DNA of 64,000 nucleotides from Tidjanibacter sp. (GCA_017521965.1 JAFXAY010000096.1:1-64000), one strand, 5' to 3'; numbered from the stretch's first letter, positions 1-9,242 are shown. Numbers and translations: made by a program. Notes: generated by a model not told the origin, from the sequence alone.

Positions 1-55
1 ATTTGCATACAAAAGTAGATATTATCGGCAAATTTTGCAAATCACAAGAAAAGAA

Positions 56-106
56 GATTTGCCAAAATACGCTAAAACACAATGTTTTGCATATTATTGG
101 CAAATC
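56..106. repeat. AT-rich hairpin at window start
   Basis: Ten-base arms GATTTGCCAA (56-65) and TTGGCAAATC (97-106) are perfectly complementary. A second nested pair, AAAACA (74-79) and TGTTTT (83-88), lies inside. TTTGC-like words recur through the first 110 bases. I see no gene in bases 1-190. The role is unknown: it may be a terminator for something left of the window, or part of a repeat. Confidence 0.5.
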
Positions 107-135
107 TTAGAAAATAGGTAAAAATACCCTATAAT

Positions 136-187
136 TTACTTATCGTAAATGAGCATCACCGAGCCGAGAGTAACGAAGAAATTCGCC
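136..187. repeat. Palindromic gene-end repeat, copy 1
   Basis: The core TTTACTTATCGTAAATGAGCA is followed by CCGAGCCGAG and GTAACG and runs up to the stop codon of the minus-strand BASS transporter gene at 191. The same core and flank recur near 58074, and the core alone near 37231. In every case it lies directly after the stop of a minus-strand gene and in the same orientation. No published name for it is known to me. Confidence 0.6.
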
Positions 188-190
188 ATT

Positions 191-1084
191 TTAGGCACTT
201 TTATTTTTGCGCCATAGTTGGTAGCTGTTGACAAGGTTCTGCCACACCACATAGGCAGCAGGGGCAACCGATGCAAGAGGGTTGAGAAACGATTGGGTGA
301 GCCATATTGCGAGCGCCATATTCTTCTGTCCGAGCGACTGACCACCCGCCACCTTATCGTCGAATCGGCCTCCCCACCAACGACCAAAAGCAAACTGCAC
401 CAGACAGATAACGAGTGCCGAGAGAGCCAAGGTAATCTCCACCGAGTAGTTGTCGGCAGGCTGACTGAGGATAAAGCGGGTAGTGTTGCCCATCAGGATT
501 GTCAAGACCACCACCCAGAGGTAGAACGAGAGGTTTTGGTGGGCCTTAACAAATGCGTGAGTTCGCGGCAGGAAACGCTCAGTAAACCACGAGAATAGCA
601 GCGGCATAAGCAGCAGCGGAGCGACACGTTTGAGCACTCTCCACAACATAGTCCAAAAGCCCATCTCCACGCCCGAACCGCCTGTCAGCGCAAAGAGCAC
701 AGGGGCACACAGAGCCACCGACATATTGCTCATCAGGATAAACGAGGTCATCGTCGTAACGTTTGCGCCAAGCATTCCACCAATCACCGCCGAGGCCATA
801 GCAGCAGGGGCGAAGATACAGATCATCACACCTTGCGCCACCACCTCGTTGGTGCCACGCAACAGGAAGTATAGTCCCGCACCGAGGCCAATCTGGAACA
901 GCAACAGCACCCAATGAAACCACCCTACACGCAACTCAGAGAGCGACACTCGCGAGAAGGTGATGTAGAGCATAGCAAAGATAAGATAGGGCGAGAGGAA
1001 GCTCCAACGGGCAAAGAAGCCATTGAAGAGCGCACCCACCACAATCGCCACGGGCAAGGCATAACTTCTAATCTGCGGACTCAT
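191..1084 (-). CDS. BASS-family sodium-coupled transporter
   Basis: The product has 297 residues, nearly all hydrophobic, with about eight to ten predicted membrane segments. Short polar motifs fit the bile acid:sodium symporter superfamily, which imports organic anions with Na+ in the inner membrane. Substrate cannot be told from sequence. I take the ATG at 1084 (MSPQIRSY) because the frame extends upstream only to a TTG. It lies 56 bases after der on the same strand, with a small hairpin plus T-run between them, so it may be a partly attenuated second gene of a der transcript. A second BASS gene lies at 53461. Confidence 0.8.
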   Translation of the reverse strand: MSPQIRSYALPVAIVVGALFNGFFARWSFLSPYLIFAMLYITFSRVSLSELRVGWFHWVLLLFQIGLGAGLYFLLRGTNEVVAQGVMICIFAPAAMASAVIGGMLGANVTTMTSFILMSNMSVALCAPVLFALTGGSGVEMGFWTMLWRVLKRVAPLLLMPLLFSWFTERFLPRTHAFVKAHQNLSFYLWVVVLTILMGNTTRFILSQPADNYSVEITLALSALVICLVQFAFGRWWGGRFDDKVAGGQSLGQKNMALAIWLTQSFLNPLASVAPAAYVVWQNLVNSYQLWRKNKSA

Positions 1085-1093
1085 ATACAATCT

Positions 1094-1125
1094 AAAAAAG
1101 AGAGGGTCGAACGCTATCAACCCTC
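1094..1125 (-). terminator. Hairpin and T-run between der and transporter
   Basis: On the minus strand GAGGGT and ACCCTC (1120-1125 and 1102-1107) can pair, followed by a T-rich run at 1099-1094. The stem is short (6 bp), so termination between der and the transporter would be partial. Confidence 0.4.
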
Positions 1126-1140
1126 CTATAAATCAATGTA

Positions 1141-2445
1141 TTACTTCTGACGGAAATAGATCTGCATCGGCACACCCTCAAAGTCCCAATGCTCGCGGAT
1201 TTTGTTCTCCAAGAATCGGCGATAGGGGTCTTTGATGTATTGGGGCAGATTGACAAAAAATGCAAATGCAGGGGTCGGCGAGGGCAACTGCAAAGCATAC
1301 TTAATCTTGATATACTTACCCTTTGTGGAGGGAGGAGGGGTCTCCTCGATAATCGGGAGCATATACTCGTTGAACTCCGAGGTCGAAATGCGCTGTGCTC
1401 TCGACTGATAGACCTTGATAGCGGTTTGGAGTACATCTAAGATGCGCTGCTTGTTGATGACCGAGGTGAAGATGATGGGCACATCATTGAACGGAGCGAG
1501 TTTCTTCTGCAAAAACTCCTTCCAATCGCGCATCGTATTACTATCCTTCTCAATCAAGTCCCACTTGTTGACCACAATCACACAACCCTTCTTGTTGCGG
1601 ACAATCAGGCTGAAAATGTTCAGGTCCTGCGACTCCACGCCCTGCTGAGCATCGAGCATCAGCACACATACATCGGAGTGCTCAATGGCACGGATAGAAC
1701 GCATCACCGAGTAGAACTCCAAATCCTCGTTCACCTTACCCTTTTTGCGCAGACCTGCGGTATCGACAAGGTAGAAGTCGAGGCCATATTTGTTGTAGCG
1801 GGTGTTAATCGAGTCGCGGGTAGTACCTGCGATGGGGGTAACGATGTTTCTCTCGCGGCCAAGCAGTGCATTGGTGAGCGATGACTTACCCACATTGGGA
1901 CGACCCACAACGGTAATTCGGGGCAGACCCTCCTCCAAAGCGTCGTCCTTGTCGTCGGGCAGAGCAGCCACCACAGCGTCGAGCAGGTCGCCTGTGCCAC
2001 TACCACTCATCGAGCTGATGCAGTAGGGGTCACCCAAGCCGAAGGAGTAGAACTCGTGTGAGGAGTAGATAAGGTCGTAGTTATCAACCTTATTGACCAC
2101 CAAGAAAATCTTTTTCGACGAGCGGCGGAGGATATTTGCCATAGCCATATCCAAGTCGGTGATACCGGTCGAAACCTCCACCATAAAGAGGATAACATCG
2201 GCCTCGTCGATGGCGAGCATCACCTGTTTGCGAATCTCCTCCTCGAAGATATCGTCACTGCCGGTGCTGTAACCGCCGGTGTCGATTACCGAGAACTCAG
2301 TTCCGTTCCAATCGGTTTTACCGTAGTGTCGGTCGCGAGTAGTGCCTGCTGTCGAATCGACAATAGCTTGGCGCATACCTACCAGACGGTTGAAAAATGT
2401 ACTTTTGCCCACATTGGGACGTCCTACAATCGCTACAAGTGCCAT
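1141..2445 (-). CDS. der: Ribosome-assembly GTPase Der (EngA)
   Basis: The 434-residue protein has two consecutive GTPase domains, each with GRPNVGKS (residues 8-15 and 181-188). NKVD near 118 and a later NKWD are the guanine-specificity motifs, and a KH-like C-terminal domain follows. This tandem-G-domain plan is diagnostic of Der, an essential factor in 50S ribosomal subunit maturation. Length matches the family. Its own promoter lies just upstream (2479-2509). The BASS transporter gene follows on the same strand. Confidence 0.97.
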   Translation of the reverse strand: MALVAIVGRPNVGKSTFFNRLVGMRQAIVDSTAGTTRDRHYGKTDWNGTEFSVIDTGGYSTGSDDIFEEEIRKQVMLAIDEADVILFMVEVSTGITDLDMAMANILRRSSKKIFLVVNKVDNYDLIYSSHEFYSFGLGDPYCISSMSGSGTGDLLDAVVAALPDDKDDALEEGLPRITVVGRPNVGKSSLTNALLGRERNIVTPIAGTTRDSINTRYNKYGLDFYLVDTAGLRKKGKVNEDLEFYSVMRSIRAIEHSDVCVLMLDAQQGVESQDLNIFSLIVRNKKGCVIVVNKWDLIEKDSNTMRDWKEFLQKKLAPFNDVPIIFTSVINKQRILDVLQTAIKVYQSRAQRISTSEFNEYMLPIIEETPPPSTKGKYIKIKYALQLPSPTPAFAFFVNLPQYIKDPYRRFLENKIREHWDFEGVPMQIYFRQK

Positions 2446-2478
2446 ATATATTCCTCTTTATATTTTCTGTTTCGCGCG

Positions 2479-2509
2479 CAAAGATAGCCTTTTTTAATCA
2501 AACAGCCAA
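2479..2509 (-). promoter_or_regulatory. Promoter of der
   Basis: Minus-strand TATCTTTG (2486-2479) matches the Bacteroidota -7 box TAnnTTTG. A TTG (2509-2507) stands exactly 20 nt upstream as the -33 box. The start codon is 34 bases downstream of the -7 box. Confidence 0.75.
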
Positions 2510-2626
2510 CCCCAAAAATTGGCAAAAGAATACTACAAAGCCATTTATGGCCAAGTAATTGTTGTCGGGAGCCTCTACAAAGAGGTGGAGTATATATATA
2601 ATATAGGTAAAAAAAGTGGCAACAAA

Positions 2627-2657
2627 TTGATTGTTTAGAGAAAAAACTCTATATTTG
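2627..2657 (+). promoter_or_regulatory. Promoter of first barrel gene
   Basis: TTG (2627-2629), 20 nt, TATATTTG (2650-2657): a full match to the Bacteroidota sigma-ABfr consensus, 31 bases before the start codon at 2689. Confidence 0.8.
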
Positions 2658-2688
2658 TGAAAATGTATAACCTCAAAATGTAATTTCT

Positions 2689-3291
2689 ATGAAGAAAATT
2701 TTTGCAACATTAGTTATTCTCGCTGCCGCTTCGGTATGGAGCGCACAGGCAGACAACAACCTGCCTTTCATTAAGTTCGGTGTTAAAGCAGGTATCGTTT
2801 CGGACCAGACAAAGGTTGACGGTGGCACTCTCGGAACTCTCTTTGAGGATGCAAATACCGGTTATCAGTTTGGTGGTGTAGTTCGCGTAAGCGTGCCTCT
2901 GCTCCCCATCTATGTTCAGCCTGAGATTCTCTACACAACTACCAAATTTGGTAAGGAGAGCACTACCGCTTCGGTTAGCCACATCGACGTTCCCGTACTT
3001 GTTGGTGCAGGTATCGGCATCGGCACTACCGCAAAGGTTCGCGTAAATGCAGGTCCCGTATTCAACGTTAATTCCAGCAGCAAGTTGGAGATTGGCGGTG
3101 CAAGCATCGAGGACAGCAGCGTATTCGACAAATCTATGGGTTGGACCGCAGGTGCAGGTATCGACCTCTTCGGCTTCACCATCGACTTCCGCTACAACGG
3201 TCAGTTCAAGGACAGCGAGGGCGAGTTTGTTGGTGCTACCAGCGCAGTTAAGACCAAGAATATGTCGATTAGCGTAGGCTATTTGTTCTAA
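2689..3291 (+). CDS. Small outer-membrane beta-barrel protein, copy 1
   Basis: The product has 200 residues with a signal peptide (residues 1 to about 21, ending SAQA). Alternating hydrophobic and polar strands follow, and the chain ends in GYLF; a terminal aromatic residue is typical of BAM-inserted barrels. It fits the porT/OmpX-like outer-membrane family common in Bacteroidota. The next gene is a paralogue: both share the order signal peptide, FGxxxG, VPxLPIYxQPE, RxNAGPVF, WTAGAGIDL, DFRYNG. The pair therefore arose by tandem duplication. It has its own consensus promoter. Function beyond an envelope protein is not evident. Confidence 0.8.
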   Translation: MKKIFATLVILAAASVWSAQADNNLPFIKFGVKAGIVSDQTKVDGGTLGTLFEDANTGYQFGGVVRVSVPLLPIYVQPEILYTTTKFGKESTTASVSHIDVPVLVGAGIGIGTTAKVRVNAGPVFNVNSSSKLEIGGASIEDSSVFDKSMGWTAGAGIDLFGFTIDFRYNGQFKDSEGEFVGATSAVKTKNMSISVGYLF

Positions 3292-3329
3292 GCAATCAAA
3301 TTTACTTAATAACCCAAATTAATTAAACG

Positions 3330-3944
3330 ATGAAAAAGATTCTTTTAGTTGCTCTTTCGCTTGTGATTTCGGCAGGCGTAGCAAACGCTGACAATGGTAA
3401 ACGTCTGTTGCAGTTTGGTCTGCACGGTGGTCTGATTTCGACTGCTTCGCTCGACGAGGCAACCGAGGATGTTGGTCACACTTTCGAGGCTGCAAGCAGC
3501 TACTATGCAGGTCTTGCACTGAGAGTTAATGTACCTATCCTGCCTATCTACATCCAGCCCGAGTTGGACTATATGTGGCACAACTACACCAACGAGGCAC
3601 TCGGTGATGAGAATAGCAAGGCTACTTTCAACACTATGCGTGCTCCCGTATTGGTAGGTATCGGTCTGGGCGGCAAGGCTTTCAAGATTCGCGCTAATGC
3701 AGGTCCCGTTTTCGACTTCGGTGCTGTTGGTGACAACAACTTCGCAGGTTGGGAGGAGTTCGGTAAGACCTTCGAGAAATCGACTATCTCGTGGACTGCC
3801 GGTGCAGGTATCGACCTGGGTAAGCTCTCCGTTGACTTCCGTTACAATGGCGACTTCGCAGATCAGGACGTTGATTTTGAGAACGCATTCGACAAGATGA
3901 ACCAGCAGAGTTCGTGGTCGATCAGCCTCGGTCTGATGTTCTAA
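3330..3944 (+). CDS. Small outer-membrane beta-barrel protein, copy 2
   Basis: This 204-residue paralogue of the gene 38 bases upstream has a signal peptide of about 20 residues ending ANA. It shares LPIYIQPE, RANAGPVF, WTAGAGIDL and DFRYNG with copy 1 and ends in GLMF. Copy 2 carries different loop segments, notably around residues 85-95 and 130-150, as expected for surface-exposed turns. It is probably co-transcribed with copy 1, and a strong terminator follows at 3977. The role is unknown. Confidence 0.8.
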   Translation: MKKILLVALSLVISAGVANADNGKRLLQFGLHGGLISTASLDEATEDVGHTFEAASSYYAGLALRVNVPILPIYIQPELDYMWHNYTNEALGDENSKATFNTMRAPVLVGIGLGGKAFKIRANAGPVFDFGAVGDNNFAGWEEFGKTFEKSTISWTAGAGIDLGKLSVDFRYNGDFADQDVDFENAFDKMNQQSSWSISLGLMF

Positions 3945-3976
3945 TAAAAGAGACTATTAGTACTTTTCTTAAACTT

Positions 3977-4026
3977 CGACACCGAGTATTGTGATACAAT
4001 GACAGCACTCGGTGTCGTTTTCTTTT
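3977..4026 (+). terminator. Terminator after barrel pair
   Basis: CGACACCGAGT (3977-3987) and ACTCGGTGTCG (4007-4017) form an 11-bp stem followed by a T-rich tract. Confidence 0.85.
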
Positions 4027-4082
4027 ATCAATAGGGGTGCGCTCCTACCCCAAAGCAACAAGGAGCAACACTGCAAACAACA

Positions 4083-5081
4083 ATGGCCGAAAAGTTAATA
4101 GAGATTAAAGGCAAAGACCTATTGGAGTTCTATGGCGTTGCAAATAGCAACATCGAGCGATTAGCCTACCACTTTCCCAAACTCAAAATCGTAGCCCGTG
4201 GCTCCACAATCAAGGCGGTGGGTACCGACGAGGAGATTGAACGGTTGGAGGCAAAGCTCGCCACCCTGTTCGACTACCACGCCCGCTATGGTCACCTTTC
4301 GGAGAGCGTCATCGACCAGATGTGCGGCTCGGCAGGTGCTACGGTGAGCGAGATGGGTGTAGCCGAGAGCGATGTGATAGTCTATGGCAACAACGGCCTG
4401 ATAGTCAAAGCCCGCACACCGGGACAGAAGCGTCTGGTGGAGGCCTACGACAAAAACGACCTGCTGCTGGCGATAGGCCCTGCCGGCTCGGGTAAGACCT
4501 ACACTGCGATTGCACTTGCGGTGCGCGCACTCAAAAACAGAGAGGTCAAGAGAATTATCCTGACTCGTCCTGCGGTGGAGGCAGGCGAGAAGTTGGGATT
4601 TTTGCCGGGAGATATGAAGGAGAAGCTTGATCCCTATCTCCAACCACTTTATGATGCACTGAACGATATGATTCACCCTGCCAAGCTCCAAAAGTTCATA
4701 GAGGAGGGTACAGTGCAGATTGCTCCACTTGCCTATATGCGTGGTCGCACCTTGGACAACGCCTGTGTGATACTCGACGAGGCTCAGAACACCACCCTAC
4801 CCCAAATCAAGATGTTTCTGACCCGTATGGGTCGCAGCGCGAAGTTCATCGTAACGGGCGACCTCACCCAAATCGACCTGCCACGTCGTACCGATTCGGG
4901 TCTTCGACACGCCCGAGCAATACTCGAAGATATCGAGGGTATCGGCATCGTCGATTTCGACAACCGCGACATCATTCGTCACCGACTGGTGAAACATATA
5001 ATCGAGGCTTTCGAGAAGGATGCTCAGAAGAGAGCCGAAGAGAATAAAGAAAACAAAGAGGAGAACAAAACCGAAAACTAA
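4083..5081 (+). CDS. phoH: PhoH-family ATPase
   Basis: The 332-residue protein has Walker A GPAGSGKT (132-139) and Walker B VILDEAQN (229-236). An N-terminal domain of about 110 residues precedes them, the arrangement of the PhoH/PhoL family of cytoplasmic ATPases linked to RNA metabolism. The C-terminus is a lysine- and glutamate-rich tail of about 20 residues. It heads a run of four same-strand genes with small gaps (13, 38 and 2 bases), suggesting an operon with pepD, the lipid kinase and the DUF4491 gene. Confidence 0.93.
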   Translation: MAEKLIEIKGKDLLEFYGVANSNIERLAYHFPKLKIVARGSTIKAVGTDEEIERLEAKLATLFDYHARYGHLSESVIDQMCGSAGATVSEMGVAESDVIVYGNNGLIVKARTPGQKRLVEAYDKNDLLLAIGPAGSGKTYTAIALAVRALKNREVKRIILTRPAVEAGEKLGFLPGDMKEKLDPYLQPLYDALNDMIHPAKLQKFIEEGTVQIAPLAYMRGRTLDNACVILDEAQNTTLPQIKMFLTRMGRSAKFIVTGDLTQIDLPRRTDSGLRHARAILEDIEGIGIVDFDNRDIIRHRLVKHIIEAFEKDAQKRAEENKENKEENKTEN

Positions 5082-5094
5082 AACAATAATTACT

Positions 5095-6558
5095 ATGGAC
5101 ACAAACATTTCGAAACTTGCTCCCCAACCCATTTGGAAACATTTTGCCGAGATTTGCAAAATACCTCGTCCCTCCTACCACGAGGCCGAGATTAGGGAGT
5201 ATCTGGTTAACTTTGCCAAGGAGCACAACTTGGAGCACTTTGTTGATGCCGGTAACAATGTGATTATCCGCAAGCCCGCCACTCCGGGTATGGAGTCGCG
5301 CAAGGGTATCGTGATTCAGGCCCACGTCGATATGGTACCTCAGAAGAACTCCGACAAGGAGTTTGACTTCACCAAAGATTCGATTGTAGCCTACATCGAT
5401 GGCGATTGGGTAACAGCCGACGGTACTACTCTGGGTGCCGATAATGGTATTGGTGTAGCATCTATCCTTGCAGTGCTCGAATCGACCGACCTCAAACACG
5501 GTCCTATCGAGGCTCTCTTCACCGCAACCGAGGAGACAGGTATGGACGGCGCCTTTGGCTTGAAGGCCGGTGAGTTGAAGGGCGATATTCTGCTCAACCT
5601 CGACTCCGAGACCGAGGGCGAACTCTATGTTGGTTGTGCCGGTGGTCAGGACTTCAACGTATCGATGCCCTACAAGACAGTTGCTATCCGTAAGAAAGAC
5701 TTTGCAGGCTATCGCATTGAGATTAAGGGTCTTAAAGGTGGCCACTCGGGTATCGAGATTATCCTCCAAAGAGCCAACGCCAACAAGCTGATGGCACGCA
5801 CTCTGATTGGTATTCAGGAGAAGATGAACGTGCTGCTCTGCTCGATTGATGGTGGTGGTCTGCGTAATGCTATCCCTCGCGAGGCGTTTGCTACCGTGGC
5901 TGTCGATAAGGCTTTCGAGAAGAAGTTCTTGGCTGCTATCAAGCGTTACGAGAAACTCTACAACACCGAGTTCAAGGATATCGAGGATAAGATTGAGGTT
6001 AATGCTGTGGCTGTGCCCTGCCCCGCACGCTGCATCGATATTCTCGACCAGTGCTACCTGCTCGACGCTGTTCAGGCTTGTCCCAATGGTGTAATCAAGA
6101 TGAGCACCTCGATGCCCGGTCTGGTACAGACTTCGACCAACCTCGCACGCGTGGTATCCGAGAAGGGTAAGTTCACCGTATTTGGTCTGATGCGTTCGTC
6201 GGTACGCAGCGAGAAGGAGGATTTGGCTCTCTCGATTCGCACCGTATTCGAGCTTGCAGGTGGTAAGGTTAAGATGGGTGGTGCTTATGATGGTTGGAAC
6301 CCCAATATGCAGTCGCCTATCCTTGCCACAATGAAGGAGAGTTATAAATCGCTCTACGGTACTGAGCCTAAGGTGGTTGCCATCCACGCAGGCTTGGAGT
6401 GCGGTATTATCGGTGGCGTATATCCCAATATGGATATGATTTCGTTTGGTCCGACCATCTGCTATCCCCACTCGCCCGACGAGAAGGTAAACATCGCTTC
6501 AGTTGATAAGTTCTGGAAATATCTCTGCCACACCCTCGAAAACGCTCCCGAGAAATAG
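5095..6558 (+). CDS. pepD: Cytosolic non-specific dipeptidase (M20 family)
   Basis: This 487-residue aminoacyl-histidine dipeptidase has the M20 metal-site pattern: QAHVDMVPQ, then GTTLGADNGIGVA, then the ATEETGMDGA catalytic-glutamate segment, and a late HAGLECG. It hydrolyses dipeptides in the cytoplasm using two zinc ions. The frame is open further upstream, overlapping phoH, but the ATG at 5095 (MDTNISKL) starts 13 bases after the phoH stop and gives the normal family N-terminus. Confidence 0.95.
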   Translation: MDTNISKLAPQPIWKHFAEICKIPRPSYHEAEIREYLVNFAKEHNLEHFVDAGNNVIIRKPATPGMESRKGIVIQAHVDMVPQKNSDKEFDFTKDSIVAYIDGDWVTADGTTLGADNGIGVASILAVLESTDLKHGPIEALFTATEETGMDGAFGLKAGELKGDILLNLDSETEGELYVGCAGGQDFNVSMPYKTVAIRKKDFAGYRIEIKGLKGGHSGIEIILQRANANKLMARTLIGIQEKMNVLLCSIDGGGLRNAIPREAFATVAVDKAFEKKFLAAIKRYEKLYNTEFKDIEDKIEVNAVAVPCPARCIDILDQCYLLDAVQACPNGVIKMSTSMPGLVQTSTNLARVVSEKGKFTVFGLMRSSVRSEKEDLALSIRTVFELAGGKVKMGGAYDGWNPNMQSPILATMKESYKSLYGTEPKVVAIHAGLECGIIGGVYPNMDMISFGPTICYPHSPDEKVNIASVDKFWKYLCHTLENAPEK

Positions 6559-6596
6559 GTGAGCCTACGACCCAAACAAGAGAGAGATAAGAGAGG

Positions 6597-7583
6597 ATGG
6601 AAGTGATTGATAAATGGTTTGCGATAGTCAACCCCATATCGGGCAAAGGTAAGGGGTTGCTCGACTGGCCTATGGTGAGTAAGTTGCTCCGTGACAACGG
6701 GATTATGCCCGACTTTGTATTCACGGAGCATCGCTACCACGCCATAGAGCTCACTGTGGAGGCCATCAGCAAGGGCTATCGTCGAATTATGGCAGTGGGT
6801 GGCGATGGCACAATGCACGAGGTGGTGAACGGTATCTTCATACAGAAGGCTGTTCCCACAACCGACATTCTCGTGGCTGCCATCAGTGTTGGAACGGGAA
6901 ACGACTGGACACGTATGTATGGTATCCCTCGTCAGTATGCCGAGGCGATACAGGCTATCGTGAAGGGTCACTCCATCTTGCAGGACGTTGCAGTTGCCTC
7001 CTACTACGAGTCGCTCTACAACCAACATCGCTACGTGGCCAACAACGCAGGTTGCGGACTCGATGCAGTGGTTAATCGTCGCTGCTTCCGTATGAAGGAG
7101 CGTGGTTATCGCGGCCGACTGCTCTACTTGTGGAGTCTGGTGCAATCGGTATTCACCTATCGCTCAACGCGTATGAAGATATGGGTTGACGACCAACTCG
7201 TGTGGAACAGCAATGCGCTGAGTGCCACTTTCGGTATCGGCAAGTACAATGGTGGCGGTATGATGCAGCTGCCCTACGCCGAGCCTGACGACGGACTGCT
7301 GGACCTTACTGTAATTGGCCGACTTAGTCGCTTGGAGATTGTGCGCCACGCACACGCACTATTCAATGGTAAAATCTACGAGGTGAAGAAGGTACGCCAT
7401 TGGCAAGGCCGAAAAATCCGTATTGAATCGGTGCCGACCGTGGAGTTTGAGATTGATGGCGAGCCGAGCGGCGAGCAGCCTATCGATGTGGAGATTCTCG
7501 AAAAGGCAATACACATTATCGTGTCGGAACAGTTTATCCGTCAGCGCGAAAAGAGCGCAGCAAAACAGATTAGTAAGGATTAG
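6597..7583 (+). CDS. Diacylglycerol/lipid kinase-family protein
   Basis: The product has 328 residues. VNPISGKGKG (11-20) and GGDGT (68-72) are the nucleotide-binding signatures of the DAGK/YegS/sphingosine-kinase fold. A later NNAGCGLDA and a C-terminal beta-rich lobe with IDGEP complete the family plan. Such enzymes phosphorylate a lipid alcohol at the membrane; the exact lipid is not predictable here. Third gene of the phoH run. Confidence 0.9.
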   Translation: MEVIDKWFAIVNPISGKGKGLLDWPMVSKLLRDNGIMPDFVFTEHRYHAIELTVEAISKGYRRIMAVGGDGTMHEVVNGIFIQKAVPTTDILVAAISVGTGNDWTRMYGIPRQYAEAIQAIVKGHSILQDVAVASYYESLYNQHRYVANNAGCGLDAVVNRRCFRMKERGYRGRLLYLWSLVQSVFTYRSTRMKIWVDDQLVWNSNALSATFGIGKYNGGGMMQLPYAEPDDGLLDLTVIGRLSRLEIVRHAHALFNGKIYEVKKVRHWQGRKIRIESVPTVEFEIDGEPSGEQPIDVEILEKAIHIIVSEQFIRQREKSAAKQISKD

Positions 7584-7585
7584 CT

Positions 7586-7864
7586 ATGAATTACGAAGGA
7601 TTAATACTTGGTATATCCACATTTCTTATTATTGGATTGTTTCACCCACTAGTCATCAAGGCAGAGTACTACTTTGGTGTACGTTGTTGGTGGGTCTTCC
7701 TGCTTGTAGGCATAGCAGGCGTTGCAGGCTCGCTCTTTGTGGAGGGCACTCTCCTATCGACTCTGCTCGGAGTCTTTGCCTTCTCCTCTTTTTGGAGCAT
7801 TCACGAACTCTTCCAACAGCGCGAAAGGGTCCGCAAGGGTTGGTTCCCAAAGCGCGAAAAGTAA
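7586..7864 (+). CDS. DUF4491 family small membrane protein
   Basis: This 92-residue protein has about three hydrophobic segments (roughly 5-23, 35-50 and 55-70) and a basic C-terminus. Length and motifs such as GLFHPLVIKAEYYFG and FSSFWSIHELFQQ match a Bacteroidota-specific family I know as DUF4491, function unknown. It starts 2 bases after the lipid kinase stop, so it is very probably translated from the same mRNA. Its stop codon lies inside the terminator hairpin. Confidence 0.8.
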   Translation: MNYEGLILGISTFLIIGLFHPLVIKAEYYFGVRCWWVFLLVGIAGVAGSLFVEGTLLSTLLGVFAFSSFWSIHELFQQRERVRKGWFPKREK

Positions 7865-7902
7865 TAATAAAGGGTTGCACATCAGCGCAACCCTTTATTA
7901 TT
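7863..7902. terminator. Bidirectional terminator
   Basis: A perfect 16-bp stem (7863-7878 with 7887-7902) has A-rich and T-rich flanks on either side, so it can serve both converging genes. Confidence 0.85.
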
Positions 7903-7917
7903 TGGCAATCATTATCT

Positions 7918-8670
7918 CTACTTGACAGCCCAAGCAATCACTTCACGTATAAATTGGTAGCTATCTTTTCCCCACCAGCCACGCTGAGTCATAGATGCAC
8001 GACCGTGTCGTTCCACCTCATCGGAACCCATAAGCAGTGCCACCATAGTTTCACCCGACGCAAACAATTTACCGCCTGTTGGAGTTACAACATATGTGGA
8101 GTGCACCCAGCCACCATCCATACAGACAGCAGCCGGTATGCCTCCTTTGACTTGGCGTCCACCGCTATAAGGAATCTCGTAACGTCCAGCAAATATCTGA
8201 TTCTCTATGGAGATACCGCCACAATTCCCTTTAACACCTTGAACATCGTTACGACTTAACTCTACACCAAAGATATTTAGCGCGCGGTTGATACCAAATC
8301 GTTCAATCTCTACTCTGTGCGACTCTTCGTCAATGAAGACCACAAAACTACCTCCACGATTTACAAAGTTGACAATAGCATCGATCTCCTCATCAGTCAA
8401 ATCAACCTGTAAATCTTTCTGCAATGGCGACATCATAAACACCACGTCGTAATCCTCAAAGAGGGAATCAGAAAACTTCTCATCATTAATCACAAATTCC
8501 ACCCCCATTTCGTCACACATTGCACGATAATCCGGCAAGACATCGGCAGTGTAATTATTGCCTTTGCACTGCCCGTGAGCACGGTCGAATAACAATCGCT
8601 TATGGCCATAAGCAGCCATGGAGATGGTCAACATAATCAGCAATAACAATAAACGCTTTACACTTTTCAT
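7918..8670 (-). CDS. Secreted protein, GATase-like fold, function unknown
   Basis: The 250-residue protein has a signal peptide (about residues 1-22, ending AAYG). The mature part opens with a strand and LLFDRAHGQ, then ADVLPDYRAMCDEMGVEF, DVVFMMSPLQ and IVNFVNRGGSFVVFIDEESH. That alternation resembles the DUF4350/ThuA-like glutamine-amidotransferase fold, but I see no catalytic Cys-His pair, so enzyme activity is doubtful. A -7-like box TATTTTTG lies at 8713-8706 on the minus strand without a convincing -33 box. Codons are more AT-rich than in the neighbours. It diverges from the HxlR regulator gene. Confidence 0.65.
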   Translation of the reverse strand: MKSVKRLLLLLIMLTISMAAYGHKRLLFDRAHGQCKGNNYTADVLPDYRAMCDEMGVEFVINDEKFSDSLFEDYDVVFMMSPLQKDLQVDLTDEEIDAIVNFVNRGGSFVVFIDEESHRVEIERFGINRALNIFGVELSRNDVQGVKGNCGGISIENQIFAGRYEIPYSGGRQVKGGIPAAVCMDGGWVHSTYVVTPTGGKLFASGETMVALLMGSDEVERHGRASMTQRGWWGKDSYQFIREVIAWAVK

Positions 8671-8716
8671 AAATATAAATTATTAATAGTAATTAGTAAT
8701 AGTTTCAAAAATATAG

Positions 8717-8724
8717 TAACTTTG
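8717..8724 (+). promoter_or_regulatory. Possible -7 box of HxlR gene
   Basis: TAACTTTG fits TAnnTTTG, but it lies 128 bases before the start and no clear -33 box is present. The 182-base intergenic space (8671-8852) is very AT-rich and otherwise shows nothing I recognise. Confidence 0.4.
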
Positions 8725-8852
8725 CAAACGAGAGTTGGTATATACTTTGATTTTTAGTCAAATTTAGAACATATACATCTAAATAACAAGAGGTTACAAA
8801 TTAGACAGATAATCACTAATTTGTTACTAATGTTCAATAATAGTTAGTTACG

Positions 8853-9209
8853 ATGAGAAAAAAAGATGAAGCAAATGCATTAATTGAGATTTGCCCAGTG
8901 AGAAATGTGATTGCACGTTTTGGCAACAAATGGGGTCTATTAGTCTTACTAATAATCAGCGAGGAGAGAACCATACGTTTTAACTCTCTTTCCAAGGCTA
9001 TTCCCGACATTTCTCCCAAGGTACTCTCCACAACACTCAGAACACTCGAAACCGACGGTTTTGTCCATCGTGAACAGTTTGCAGAGATTCCTCCAAGAGT
9101 TGAGTATTCACTTACGGAGATGGGGCAATCAGTGATACCCATAATAAAAACCCTCACCGCTTGGGCCGAAGAGCACAAAGCACAGATAATCGAAAACAGA
9201 AATAACTAA
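8853..9209 (+). CDS. HxlR-family transcriptional regulator
   Basis: This 118-residue winged-helix protein has the family hallmarks: CPVRNVIARFGNKW near residues 14-28 (the conserved cysteine, then the W of the first helix), LSKAIPDISPKVLSTTLRTLE as the recognition helix region, and YSLTEMGQS in the wing. HxlR proteins usually sense thiol, aldehyde or redox stress through the N-terminal cysteine. The target is unknown; the divergent secreted-protein gene is the obvious candidate. The gene is AT-rich like that neighbour. Confidence 0.9.
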   Translation: MRKKDEANALIEICPVRNVIARFGNKWGLLVLLIISEERTIRFNSLSKAIPDISPKVLSTTLRTLETDGFVHREQFAEIPPRVEYSLTEMGQSVIPIIKTLTAWAEEHKAQIIENRNN

Positions 9210-9211
9210 TA

Positions 9212-9242
9212 AAGGTAGGTTTCCGTTAAAGAAACCTACCTT
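9212..9242. terminator. Bidirectional terminator
   Basis: A 12-bp stem pairs AAGGTAGGTTTC (212-223 of this kilobase) with GAAACCTACCTT (231-242). It sits between the converging HxlR gene and rfbB. Confidence 0.8.

Noticed and set aside
136-393. An 85-codon minus-strand frame overlapping the first repeat
   Set aside because: It lies inside the BASS transporter gene in another frame and its end is in the palindromic repeat.
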